Below, one piece after another: positions 1-6,685 of a stretch of DNA of 8,962 nucleotides. The stretch spans positions 1 to 8,962 of the forward strand of contig JAEZAA010000264.1 in assembly GCA_023430625.1 (NCBI GenBank), written 5' to 3'. This DNA comes from Pseudomonadota bacterium. GTDB lineage: Bacteria; Pseudomonadota; Gammaproteobacteria; Pseudomonadales; Oleiphilaceae. The stretch's first letter is position 1. Every line of letters starts with the position of its first letter. A model generated the notes under the pieces. It had not been told where the DNA came from. It did not search any database and worked only from the letters and a program-made list of their open reading frames with translations. The position numbers were made by a program, and so were the translations under genes.

Positions 1-6
1 GATGTG

Positions 7-3000
7 ATGCGTGCCAGGGGATCTTTTAAGCAGAAGTTCGCGACCGCAGTGATGAGTTGCGCGTTGGCGGCGATGCCGGGTGTTGGCTGGTGTTCAACGG
101 TTTCCGACAGGCCGCTGTTCGTAACGGGCAACATCGACCACAACCTGATGTTCGTGGTGGATGACTCGGGCAGTATGGACTGGGAGATTCTGGCGCCGGA
201 CCAAGACATCACGCGTGGATATCTGTTCCATCTAAAGATTGGAAACTCCTACACAAACAGCAATTACAATGGCTTGCCTACCGCCACTAACAGTACGTAC
301 GCCTATAGCCCGCAATATTATTACCTGCGGTCCAGCGACTACAACCTCACGTACTATGATCCCACCGTCACCTATAGTCCCTGGCCCTATCTTAACGCTA
401 GTAATGAGCGGTCAGACTTCCCTGCGGCTTCGCCGGCTAACGCAAAGCTTGACCCGAAACTCAGTCCCACGGTTGATTTAACGGTTGACAACTTTCCCAG
501 CAGCTCTGGCGGTAGTTCGTATTATCCTGCCGTTTATTACACCAAGACCACAGTTGGCTCCGTAGTTCGCCAGTATACGAGCACGAGAGAGGTATGCGCG
601 AACCCTTCGTTTCCATACCAGGAAGTAAGGTCGGGAACAGATCGATGCTGGAATAATGCGCGCAAAACTGGCGGCACTAGCAGTAGAAGAGACGCAACTA
701 CCGAAACCTACGTCTCGAGCGAAACGTCTTACGACTGCCCGGCGACAACCGCTGTGTACAACCATTGGCGATCTAACGCGTCGTCCTACAGGTTTACAGG
801 CGATGCAGAAGCCTTAGGGCCGGATGGCGAATGTCTCAACAGGGTTGAGTTGAGGCTAAGCAATGCAGACGAAGTAAGTGAGTTAACGGGGCAGGATTGG
901 GAAACCCAACTCAAAAATTTCGCTAACTGGTTTACTTATTATCGGCGACGCCATCAGGCAATCCGCGGTGCAATTGGCGACGCGGTCATTGATTTGAAAA
1001 ATCTGCGTCTTGGAATGTTCTGGCTGAACAAGCGGGATACCGTGACCATGCGCAGCGCGAATACAGAACTCAAGACGTTTTTGGATGCTCATTATGGGCG
1101 ATTCAATAGCACCTATCATGGCAGTCTGCTGACGCCAACCCGGAACGCGCTGGATCATGCCGGACAGCAATTTAAGGAAATCGTGAAGCCACCCGAGCTG
1201 GCCTGTCGGAAAAACTTCACACTGCTATTTACCGACGGCCATGCGAACCAGCTCACCAATGGGCCTAGCGTGGGAAATACAGACCGAAATGCGCCGGCAC
1301 CGTTTGGTGTCCAAGGTAATAACACCGAGAACCACAGTAATACGCTGGGTGATATCGCCTACAAGTACTACCAAGAGCTGGGTGTCACCGGCGGTGCGGT
1401 GCCGGTCCCGCAGGAGTGTGGGACCGGCGATGAAAAACCCTGGATGGATTGTAACTCCCAGCACCACATGAATACCTATACGATCGGGTTGGGTATGAAA
1501 GGTGAGAAGTTTGCGGGGATTTCGCATAAAAATGTTATGGATGCGCACACGACCCCCCCGAACTGGAACTCTATTACCGGGATGCAGAACAACCAGCAAC
1601 TAGAGTTTGTTCCAGCACAGATCGACGACCTCTACCACGCCGCCGTCAACGGCAAGGGCGAATACTACGACGCCAAATCGACGCAGCAACTGCGGGAAGC
1701 CTTGCAGGCTGCCGTTAAGAATATGACCAGCGAGCTGGGCAGTGGCTCGAGCGTGAGCTTTAATTCGGGCAGCTTGGTGGAGGGCGCACGGGTATTCAGC
1801 GCGGAATTCTGGTCCGGGATCTGGACTGGTGCTCTCAAGGCTTTTAATTTAACGGAAAATGGCACCATTGGGACGATGGCGTGGAATGCGGCGACAAAAC
1901 TTGATGCCCGGAACCTGGCGACGAACCCCCGCACCATTCTGACCTACAACAATGTAACGGATAGCGTGGTATCCCTGGATTGGACCAAGCTCAATGATGC
2001 CGCCCAGCAGGATGCGGTTTGGAACAGCCTGAGCACGGCTCAGCAAACAGATCTGAAGAATGGTGGTTCTACGGCGGACGGTATTGCCCGCTTGAAGTTC
2101 CTGGTGGGTGACAGGACGGACGAGGACACGAAGTTCAGGAAGCGCAACAGTGTACTGGGCGATATCATTCATTCGTCGCCGGTATACGTGGGTAAGCCAG
2201 CCATGAGGTGGCTTGACGAGGAGCACTTCGGAGCCGATGGAAAACGCTACAGTAGTTTCCGCACGGCCAAGGCCTCCCGTCAGGGAGTGGTGTATGTGGG
2301 CGCGAACGACGGCATGTTGCACGGCTTCAACGCGGACACGGGTGAGGAAGTGCTGGGCTATATCCCGAGCTTCGTTTATTCCGATGCCCAGACTGCCGGG
2401 CTGCATTATCTGACCAGCAAGTCCTATGACCACCTCAGCTACGTGGATCTGCCCCTGGCGGTGTCAGATGTGTATATCGACGACGCCTGGCGCACCATCC
2501 TGATCGGTGGGGCTCGGGCGGGCGCCAAGGGACTTTTTGCACTGGATGTGACGACCCCCGGCAATTTCACGGCCAACCCAGGTGGTACCGTACTGTGGGA
2601 GTTCACGGCGGCGGATGCCGGTGACAATCTGGGCCATATGATTGCCGCACCCACCGTCACGATGCTGAAATGGGGCGATGGCGACTATCGTTGGAGCGCG
2701 GTTTTTTCCAATGGCTACAATGATTCACCGAGTGGCAAGAATGGTGTCTTTGTACTGGACATCGAGGGCGGTGCCAGCGAGGGCTGGACTGAGGGTGAAA
2801 CCTTCAAGTTTATCGAGCTGGGCACCGGCACAGGACTTTCTCCCGCGCGGCTGGTGGATCACCTGACCAAGGATTCGGCAGTGGGCAGCGATGGTATTTC
2901 CGACCGCCTGTATGCGGGTGATCGCGAAGGCCGCCTGTGGGCGGTGGATCTGACGGGGGGAGTGAGTAGCTGGGCTAAGGCCCATACCAACCCCCTGTTC

Positions 3001-3711
3001 ACTGCGAAGGATCCCAGCGGCACCGTGCAGCCCATCACGGCGGCACCGGTGGTGGCCTACAATAAGTTTTACAAGGGTGGCGCCGCGCCTAACCTGCTGG
3101 TTTTCTTCGGTACCGGAACCTATTTGTCCGCCACCGATATCAACAGTACGCAGGTTCAGACCTTCTATGGCGTGAATGATCGGGGTGGCGCCGGTGGCCT
3201 TGTCCGGAGCAATCTGACCTCCCGCAAACTGATCCAGGAAGATAAAGCGATTCCAGGCGAAGGCACCCACAAAGTTCGGCGTACCGAGGAGGACACGCCG
3301 CTTGTGTGGAATACGTCCTCTGGCTGGTTCATTGATCTTAACAAGGAATCAGGTGAGCGGGTCAGTGTGGGAGCCTCGGTGCAGGGCGATTACGTGGTGT
3401 TCAGCACGCTGACGCCGAGTGCGGGGGATGCCTGTGGTGGTGGCGGTAGCAGCTGGCTGATGGCGCTGGCGATGGATGGCCTCACCTCGCCCAATGCGAT
3501 TCTGGATGTAACGAAAAATGGGGTGCTGGATGCCAACGACGCGGGCTTGGCGGGCACGCAAGTCACCGATGGCATGATTATGGGACGGGGAACGATTGGC
3601 GATAGCCTGGTGGCGAGCCTCTCGGATGGCTCTAAAGAAACGTTCAAAACAGCCTTTGGCGGCAGTGGCACAAGCGGACGGATGAGCTGGAGAGAGGTGT
3701 ACCGTGATTAA
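7..3711 (+). CDS. pilY1: PilY1-type type IV pilus tip adhesin, full length (first copy)
   Basis: PilY1/PilC proteins sit at the pilus tip, help start pilus assembly, counter retraction and mediate adhesion or surface sensing. Numbering from the in-frame GTG at 4, the protein has 1235 residues, close to the family's usual 1000-1200. It shows a basic start plus hydrophobic Sec signal (about 8-31), a metal-site DxSxS motif at D53-S57 (DDSGSM), and the second vWA-like motif TDG at 410-412. The C-terminal PilY1 propeller runs from about S716, with the signatures GDIIHSSP (719-726) and GANDGMLHGF (from 766). ATG at 7 is preferred over GTG at 4 because TGATG at 5-9 looks like a stop/start overlap with an upstream gene; the ribosome site lies outside the window. 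Between the two metal motifs it has about 97 residues more than the second copy, including cysteines 198, 215, 245 and 277. An acidic stretch at 1168-1179 (D, N, D, N, D) may be a second ion-binding loop. It overlaps the next pilin gene by 8 nt. Confidence 0.94.
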   Translation: MRARGSFKQKFATAVMSCALAAMPGVGWCSTVSDRPLFVTGNIDHNLMFVVDDSGSMDWEILAPDQDITRGYLFHLKIGNSYTNSNYNGLPTATNSTYAYSPQYYYLRSSDYNLTYYDPTVTYSPWPYLNASNERSDFPAASPANAKLDPKLSPTVDLTVDNFPSSSGGSSYYPAVYYTKTTVGSVVRQYTSTREVCANPSFPYQEVRSGTDRCWNNARKTGGTSSRRDATTETYVSSETSYDCPATTAVYNHWRSNASSYRFTGDAEALGPDGECLNRVELRLSNADEVSELTGQDWETQLKNFANWFTYYRRRHQAIRGAIGDAVIDLKNLRLGMFWLNKRDTVTMRSANTELKTFLDAHYGRFNSTYHGSLLTPTRNALDHAGQQFKEIVKPPELACRKNFTLLFTDGHANQLTNGPSVGNTDRNAPAPFGVQGNNTENHSNTLGDIAYKYYQELGVTGGAVPVPQECGTGDEKPWMDCNSQHHMNTYTIGLGMKGEKFAGISHKNVMDAHTTPPNWNSITGMQNNQQLEFVPAQIDDLYHAAVNGKGEYYDAKSTQQLREALQAAVKNMTSELGSGSSVSFNSGSLVEGARVFSAEFWSGIWTGALKAFNLTENGTIGTMAWNAATKLDARNLATNPRTILTYNNVTDSVVSLDWTKLNDAAQQDAVWNSLSTAQQTDLKNGGSTADGIARLKFLVGDRTDEDTKFRKRNSVLGDIIHSSPVYVGKPAMRWLDEEHFGADGKRYSSFRTAKASRQGVVYVGANDGMLHGFNADTGEEVLGYIPSFVYSDAQTAGLHYLTSKSYDHLSYVDLPLAVSDVYIDDAWRTILIGGARAGAKGLFALDVTTPGNFTANPGGTVLWEFTAADAGDNLGHMIAAPTVTMLKWGDGDYRWSAVFSNGYNDSPSGKNGVFVLDIEGGASEGWTEGETFKFIELGTGTGLSPARLVDHLTKDSAVGSDGISDRLYAGDREGRLWAVDLTGGVSSWAKAHTNPLFTAKDPSGTVQPITAAPVVAYNKFYKGGAAPNLLVFFGTGTYLSATDINSTQVQTFYGVNDRGGAGGLVRSNLTSRKLIQEDKAIPGEGTHKVRRTEEDTPLVWNTSSGWFIDLNKESGERVSVGASVQGDYVVFSTLTPSAGDACGGGGSSWLMALAMDGLTSPNAILDVTKNGVLDANDAGLAGTQVTDGMIMGRGTIGDSLVASLSDGSKETFKTAFGGSGTSGRMSWREVYRD
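3691..3697 (+). promoter_or_regulatory. Ribosome binding site deciding the GTG start of the first pilin
   Basis: AGAGAGG lies 6 nt before GTG 3704. The next in-frame start, ATG 3722, has no such sequence before it, so translation most likely begins at the GTG inside the end of pilY1, implying translational coupling. Confidence 0.7.
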
Positions 3712-4210
3712 ACTGCTAAACATGAAAGCCGCGTGCCAGGTTCGTCGTTGCCCTCCTTGCGGGGGGCAACGGAGCTGGGCGGGTTTCAGCTTGATCGAGC
3801 TGATGATCGTGGTGGCCATTATCGGAATTCTGGCGGCGATTGCTTATCCGTCCTACCAGGACAGCGTTCGCTCGACCCGCCGGGCGGACGCACAGGGGGC
3901 CTTGATCGCCTTTGCCGCGGCGATGGAGCGTCACCGTACCGAGACGGGGACCTACGAAAACGCGGATGCCGGGAACGATGCTGATCACGTTGGGCCACCG
4001 AGCCCGACTGTGTTTGCCAGCGAAGCGCCTCTGGATGGAGGCACCAAGTTCTACAACCTGGAAATTTCGGCGGCGACGCGCAATGCCTATACACTGACCG
4101 CTACACCCAAGAACGGCCAGAGTGGCGATGGCGTGTTAAGATTGACCTCCTCCGGGAAAAAGGATTGGAATAAGGACGGCGCGGGTACTTGGGTGCCTTG
4201 GACTAAGTAA
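3704..4210 (+). CDS. pilE: PilE-class type IV minor pilin with long leader
   Basis: This is a class I prepilin of 168 residues. The prepilin peptidase site is G27|F28, followed by the usual hydrophobic helix FSLIELMIVVAIIGILAAIA with Glu at mature position +5, then the YPSYQDSVRSTRRADAQ stretch typical of PilE. The GTG start is chosen from the ribosome site at 3691-3697 and gives a 27-residue leader, long for this class (commonly 6-15), with cysteines at 11, 16 and 19. ATG 3722 would shorten the leader to 21 residues. The mature part has no cysteine, so it lacks the C-terminal disulfide loop common in pilins; at that place it has D154-x-N156-x-D158-G, which resembles a calcium loop (inference). 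It would join the inner-membrane priming complex that carries PilY1. It is the last gene before the terminator at 4284. A role as major pilin is not excluded but the pilY1 linkage favours a minor one. Confidence 0.9.
   Translation: MIKLLNMKAACQVRRCPPCGGQRSWAGFSLIELMIVVAIIGILAAIAYPSYQDSVRSTRRADAQGALIAFAAAMERHRTETGTYENADAGNDADHVGPPSPTVFASEAPLDGGTKFYNLEISAATRNAYTLTATPKNGQSGDGVLRLTSSGKKDWNKDGAGTWVPWTK
3746..3771 (+). other. Strong hairpin inside the pilin leader coding sequence
   Basis: CGTTGCCCTCC (3746-3756) pairs with GGGGGGCAACG (3761-3771) around the loop TTGC: 11 pairs, one of them G-U. It covers codons 15-23 of the leader, starts 42 nt after the GTG start codon and is not followed by a T run, so it is not a classic terminator. 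It may be an RNA structure affecting translation or mRNA stability, or a remnant of a small REP-like repeat; its function is unknown. Confidence 0.6.
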
Positions 4211-4283
4211 TTGATGTCGGTTTCGGTTCGTGAAGAACGGCTTATAACGTTCTGAATGCAGACAGAGTTCCGCGTTTACTTCT

Positions 4284-4323
4284 AAGCGGCCAGATTGCGC
4301 AAGCAATCTGGCCGCTTTTGTTT
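4284..4323 (+). terminator. Intrinsic (Rho-independent) terminator after the first pilY1-pilE unit
   Basis: A perfect 15-bp stem, AAGCGGCCAGATTGC (4284-4298) with its complement at 4303-4317, closes on a GCAA tetraloop (GNRA type) and runs into TTTTGTTT (4316-4323). It lies 74 nt after the first pilin's stop. It separates the upstream operon from the second pilin gene, which should therefore have its own promoter. Confidence 0.93.
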
Positions 4324-4360
4324 GATATGCACCCGATGGCGATGCCGTGGGAAATTACGG

Positions 4361-4366
4361 CATAAT
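4361..4366 (+). promoter_or_regulatory. Possible -10 element for the second pilin
   Basis: CATAAT matches the sigma-70 -10 consensus at five of six bases and lies 31 nt before the ATG at 4398, downstream of the terminator, where a promoter is expected. No good -35 hexamer is found 16-18 nt upstream (only TGGCGA-like sequence), and I see no sigma-54 GG-N10-GC pair of quality. It is a weak call. Confidence 0.25.
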
Positions 4367-4397
4367 TCGCCATTTGGCCAGCAGGGAGCGAGAGTCA

Positions 4398-4874
4398 ATG
4401 AATAAGGAGCGTGCGAAACGCTGCCAAGCGCAGGGTTTCTCATTAATCGAACTACTGATCGCCGTCGCCATCATCGGAATCATCGCCATGGTGGCGTTGC
4501 CTTCCTATAAAGACTCGGTCTACAAGGCCCGCCGTGCCGATGGCATGAATCTCCTCCTAAGAGCCGCTGCCGCGCAGGAAAGGCTCTTCACCTTGTACAG
4601 CTCCTATACCAATGTCATCACCAAACCTGCGGGGTGCAGCGGGGCGGCATGCGGGCTTGCCTTGGCATCGGATGTGAGCGAGGAGAAATTCTATAAGTTG
4701 TCCATTGAGGCATTGCCAGTGGGATGTGCGCCGGGCGGCACCCGCTGCGAATCCTATGTACTGACTGCGACCGCACAGGGTGATCAGGCAAACGATCTTG
4801 TTTGTAAGGATCTGACGCTGAATCAGGTAGGAGAAAAAGGGGCTTCGGGAACAGCGCCTGCAGCTTGTTGGTAA
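4398..4874 (+). CDS. pilE: Second PilE-class type IV minor pilin
   Basis: This is a class I prepilin of 158 residues. A 13-residue basic leader ends at G13|F14, followed by FSLIELLIAVAIIGIIAMVA with Glu at +5, then LPSYKDSVYKARRADG as in PilE. ATG 4398 is chosen because AGGGAG (4383-4388) lies 9 nt before it; the frame stays open 51 nt upstream to an ATG at 4347, but that start would give an untypical long leader. The mature domain has six cysteines (80, 85, 110, 117, 136, 157); C136 and C157 would close the usual C-terminal disulfide loop, ending in the CW seen in many PilE proteins. The other four could form two more bonds. It stands alone between the terminator and a 356-bp gap, in the place where the Pseudomonas cluster has fimU. 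It probably serves the second tip module, but may be an independent accessory pilin. Confidence 0.9.
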   Translation: MNKERAKRCQAQGFSLIELLIAVAIIGIIAMVALPSYKDSVYKARRADGMNLLLRAAAAQERLFTLYSSYTNVITKPAGCSGAACGLALASDVSEEKFYKLSIEALPVGCAPGGTRCESYVLTATAQGDQANDLVCKDLTLNQVGEKGASGTAPAACW

Positions 4875-5230
4875 GCTTGCCACTTGTGCAAAACCGGTCA
4901 CGTTTTGAACCATCGATTTCCATTTTCGCTCTGAAATATTGCAGAATCGCCCGCTGGTTGAAATCGGTCTGGCTCCGGATGTTTCAGAAAGGGGCGCCCT
5001 GCCGAGCTAAGACGGTTTTCCATGAGTTAAGTTTTCCGCGAATTTAGTTCTTCATGACGCAATTGCCGCATGGATGCAGGCAGGTCTTGGGAGCGCCTTG
5101 TGCCAGGGTGGGTACAGGAGTGACTTCTAGTCAGCAGATATTAGTCTTGCCCATGAGTGGGTCGGATTGATGTTCTCGCATCTTTCGCGATTGCCTGTTT
5201 TGAATGGACTGGCGGACCAGGGACGTGGTC
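4875..5230 (+). other. Intergenic region without recognisable gene, 356 bp
   Basis: It lies between the second pilE and pilV. Both strands and all frames were read: no prepilin motif, no convincing coding sequence with a ribosome site, no strong hairpin terminator and no clear sigma-70 promoter were found. It looks more AT-rich than the flanking genes in its first half. A promoter for the pilV operon probably lies here but cannot be placed. A fimU/fimT-type gene, expected at this spot by comparison with Pseudomonas, is not present even as a visible remnant. Confidence 0.6.
5219..5223 (+). promoter_or_regulatory. Ribosome binding site deciding the pilV start
   Basis: AGGGA lies 7 nt before ATG 5231. 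The longer open frame begins at ATG 5204, which has no purine-rich sequence before it, so 5231 is preferred and gives a standard 6-residue leader. Confidence 0.65.
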
Positions 5231-5668
5231 ATGCACAGGACAAAAGGCTTTAGCCTGATCGAAGTACTCATTGCCGTACTGATTTTTGCCATTGGCCTGC
5301 TGGGCGTGGCCAGTCTGCAGCTGTTCGGTCTGCAACAGAATCAAAATTCCCAGATGCGCACGCAAGCCGTCATTCTTGCCCAGGACATGGCGGAGCGTCT
5401 GCGCGCCAACCCATTGGGCTGGCAGTCCGGAGCCTACAACGGTATCGACTCCCGAGGCGCCAGCTATAGTGCCGACTGTTCGGGGAACATCTGTTCGGTG
5501 TCTGCTCTGGCCGAGCATGATGCGCGCGAGTGGACCTCCGCGGTCCTGGCTGAGCTGCCCGGAGGGCGTGGCGAGGTGCGGACGGATGGGGCGCTGACGC
5601 TCGTCTCGATCAGTTGGCGGGAGCGCGGCGAGCTCGCGGATACGACGTATGAGCTTCGGGTGCGTTAG
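5231..5668 (+). CDS. pilV: Type IV pilus minor pilin PilV
   Basis: A class I prepilin of 145 residues from ATG 5231. The leader MHRTKG is cut before F7, then FSLIEVLIAVLIFAIGLLGVA follows with Glu at +5. The stretch Q-A-V-I-L-A-Q-D-M-A-E-R-L-R-A-N-P soon after is the hallmark of the PilV family (related to GspI of type II secretion). Two close cysteines, C83 and C88 (CSGNIC), may form a small disulfide loop. PilV belongs to the minor pilin complex that primes assembly and bears PilY1. It is the first gene of a packed pilV-pilW-pilX-pilY1 run, with 49 nt to pilW. The in-frame ATG at 5204 would add nine residues to the leader and is less likely. Confidence 0.93.
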   Translation: MHRTKGFSLIEVLIAVLIFAIGLLGVASLQLFGLQQNQNSQMRTQAVILAQDMAERLRANPLGWQSGAYNGIDSRGASYSADCSGNICSVSALAEHDAREWTSAVLAELPGGRGEVRTDGALTLVSISWRERGELADTTYELRVR

Positions 5669-5706
5669 CCATAGTGTCTTGGAATCTCGGCGGAATCATG
5701 GAGAGC

Positions 5707-5712
5707 GGGAGG
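5707..5712 (+). promoter_or_regulatory. Ribosome binding site deciding the pilW start
   Basis: GGGAGG lies 5 nt before GTG 5718. The open frame reaches back to an ATG at 5649 within pilV, but that start has no comparable site and would give a 33-residue leader; the GTG gives a normal 10-residue one. Confidence 0.7.
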
Positions 5713-5717
5713 CTTCC

Positions 5718-6683
5718 GTGCGGACAGTGAGACGGTATGAGCGAGGGATCAGCTTGGTCGAGCTGCTGATCGCCATGGCGCTGGGGCTGATGCTATCGCT
5801 GGGAGTGATTCAGGTATTCGATAGTCATCGTGTCAGTTATCGCACCCAGGAGGCTTTGTCACAGGTGCAGGAGTCTGCGCGGGTGGCAATGGCCGTGCTG
5901 AGCCGCGATATCCGGCTGGCCGGCTTTTGGGGCTGCCATGGCCAGAGCGGGCAGGTCGAGAGTTGGATTGCCAGTAGCGCAGGCGATCTGATGGATTATG
6001 CCGGTGGTGGCCTGGCGGGGGCTGACGAGCAGATCAACGGCGACTACAGCGCGCTCAACGGGACCGATGCCATCACTATCCGGTATGCCGGTTCTCTCAA
6101 TGGGGGACTGATCCCACAACAGGCTATGGCTAATTCAGGCAGTGCGCTAAAGATAGCGTCCGGTCACAAGATTCCCAAAGATGCGCCGCTCGTCATCACC
6201 GACTGCCACTCAACCGATATCTTTGCCAATGCAGCGGAAACCACCCAGCAGGATGGCGTGATTCTGCATGAGGGGCTCTCCAGAGCCTATGGTACCGAGG
6301 CCCGCATCATGCGGGCTCAAGCCATACGCTACTTCATCCGCCGCAACCCCAGCAATGAGCCGGCACTTTATCGGTACAGCGCGCAGACGGGCCAATCCCT
6401 GGAGCTGGTGGAAGGTGTTGAGGATATGGAGATTTATTACGGCGCGGACAGCAGCGGCACTGGTTCCGCCGTTCGATACTTTTCAGCGGGAGATGCAGGG
6501 CTCGATATGGCGCAGGTCGTCAGTGTGCGGATCCATCTAGTGGTGCGTTCCGATGATCGGGTGGTGGATGTTCCCCAAGCCTACCAGTTCGCCGGAGAGG
6601 CACGAGTGGCTGACGACCATCGGCTGCGCAAGGTCTACACGACCACCATTAGTCTGCGCAATCGGGCGCATGAGGGAGGTTGA
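5718..6683 (+). CDS. pilW: Type IV pilus minor pilin PilW
   Basis: A prepilin of 321 residues from GTG 5718, in the normal size range for PilW, the largest of the minor pilins and related to GspJ. The leader ends at G10 and the mature protein starts with Ile rather than the commoner Phe or Met: ISLVELLIAMALGLMLSLGV, with Glu at +5. The helix continues with Q-E-S-A-R-V-A-M and L-S-R-D-I-R-L-A-G-F-W-G-C, a PilW signature. C73 and C163 (ITDCHSTD) are likely the conserved disulfide pair. The later V-D-M/E-I-Y-Y-G part (around residue 230) and the C-terminal R-K-V-Y-T-T-T-I-S-L-R-N are also typical. Its stop lies 2 nt before the pilX ATG, so the two are translationally close. It acts in the priming complex with PilV, PilX and PilY1. 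Confidence 0.93.
   Translation: MRTVRRYERGISLVELLIAMALGLMLSLGVIQVFDSHRVSYRTQEALSQVQESARVAMAVLSRDIRLAGFWGCHGQSGQVESWIASSAGDLMDYAGGGLAGADEQINGDYSALNGTDAITIRYAGSLNGGLIPQQAMANSGSALKIASGHKIPKDAPLVITDCHSTDIFANAAETTQQDGVILHEGLSRAYGTEARIMRAQAIRYFIRRNPSNEPALYRYSAQTGQSLELVEGVEDMEIYYGADSSGTGSAVRYFSAGDAGLDMAQVVSVRIHLVVRSDDRVVDVPQAYQFAGEARVADDHRLRKVYTTTISLRNRAHEGG
6672..6679 (+). promoter_or_regulatory. Ribosome binding site deciding the pilX start
   Basis: GAGGGAGG within the last codons of pilW lies 6 nt before ATG 6686. An in-frame TTG at 6680 directly abuts the site and so cannot be used with it. Confidence 0.8.
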
Positions 6684-6685
6684 CG

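Noticed and set aside
1849..2433. Long open frames on the - strand inside the first pilY1 (also 1225-1599, 2725-3270)
   Set aside because: They lie fully opposite a well-supported gene, have no ribosome sites or family features, and are expected shadows of a GC-rich coding frame.
4234..4253. Six-pair inverted repeat (AGAACG with CGTTCT) after the first pilin
   Set aside because: Short, with an 8-nt loop and no T run; the strong terminator 30 nt downstream makes it unnecessary.
4383..4874. Reading the second pilin as FimT/FimU because of its place before pilV
   Set aside because: The stretch after the helix (PSYKDSV, RRADG) and the CW ending are those of PilE, not of GspH-type pilins.
4865..5047. 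Open frame of 60 codons on the + strand in the gap after the second pilin
   Set aside because: It starts inside the pilin gene, has no ribosome binding site, no recognisable domain and no hydrophobic or signal pattern; it looks like chance.
5089..5103. GG-N10-GC spacing resembling a sigma-54 promoter before pilV
   Set aside because: Only about half of the consensus bases match (T before GG and CA after it are missing), so it is likely chance, although sigma-54 control of pilin genes is known in other bacteria.
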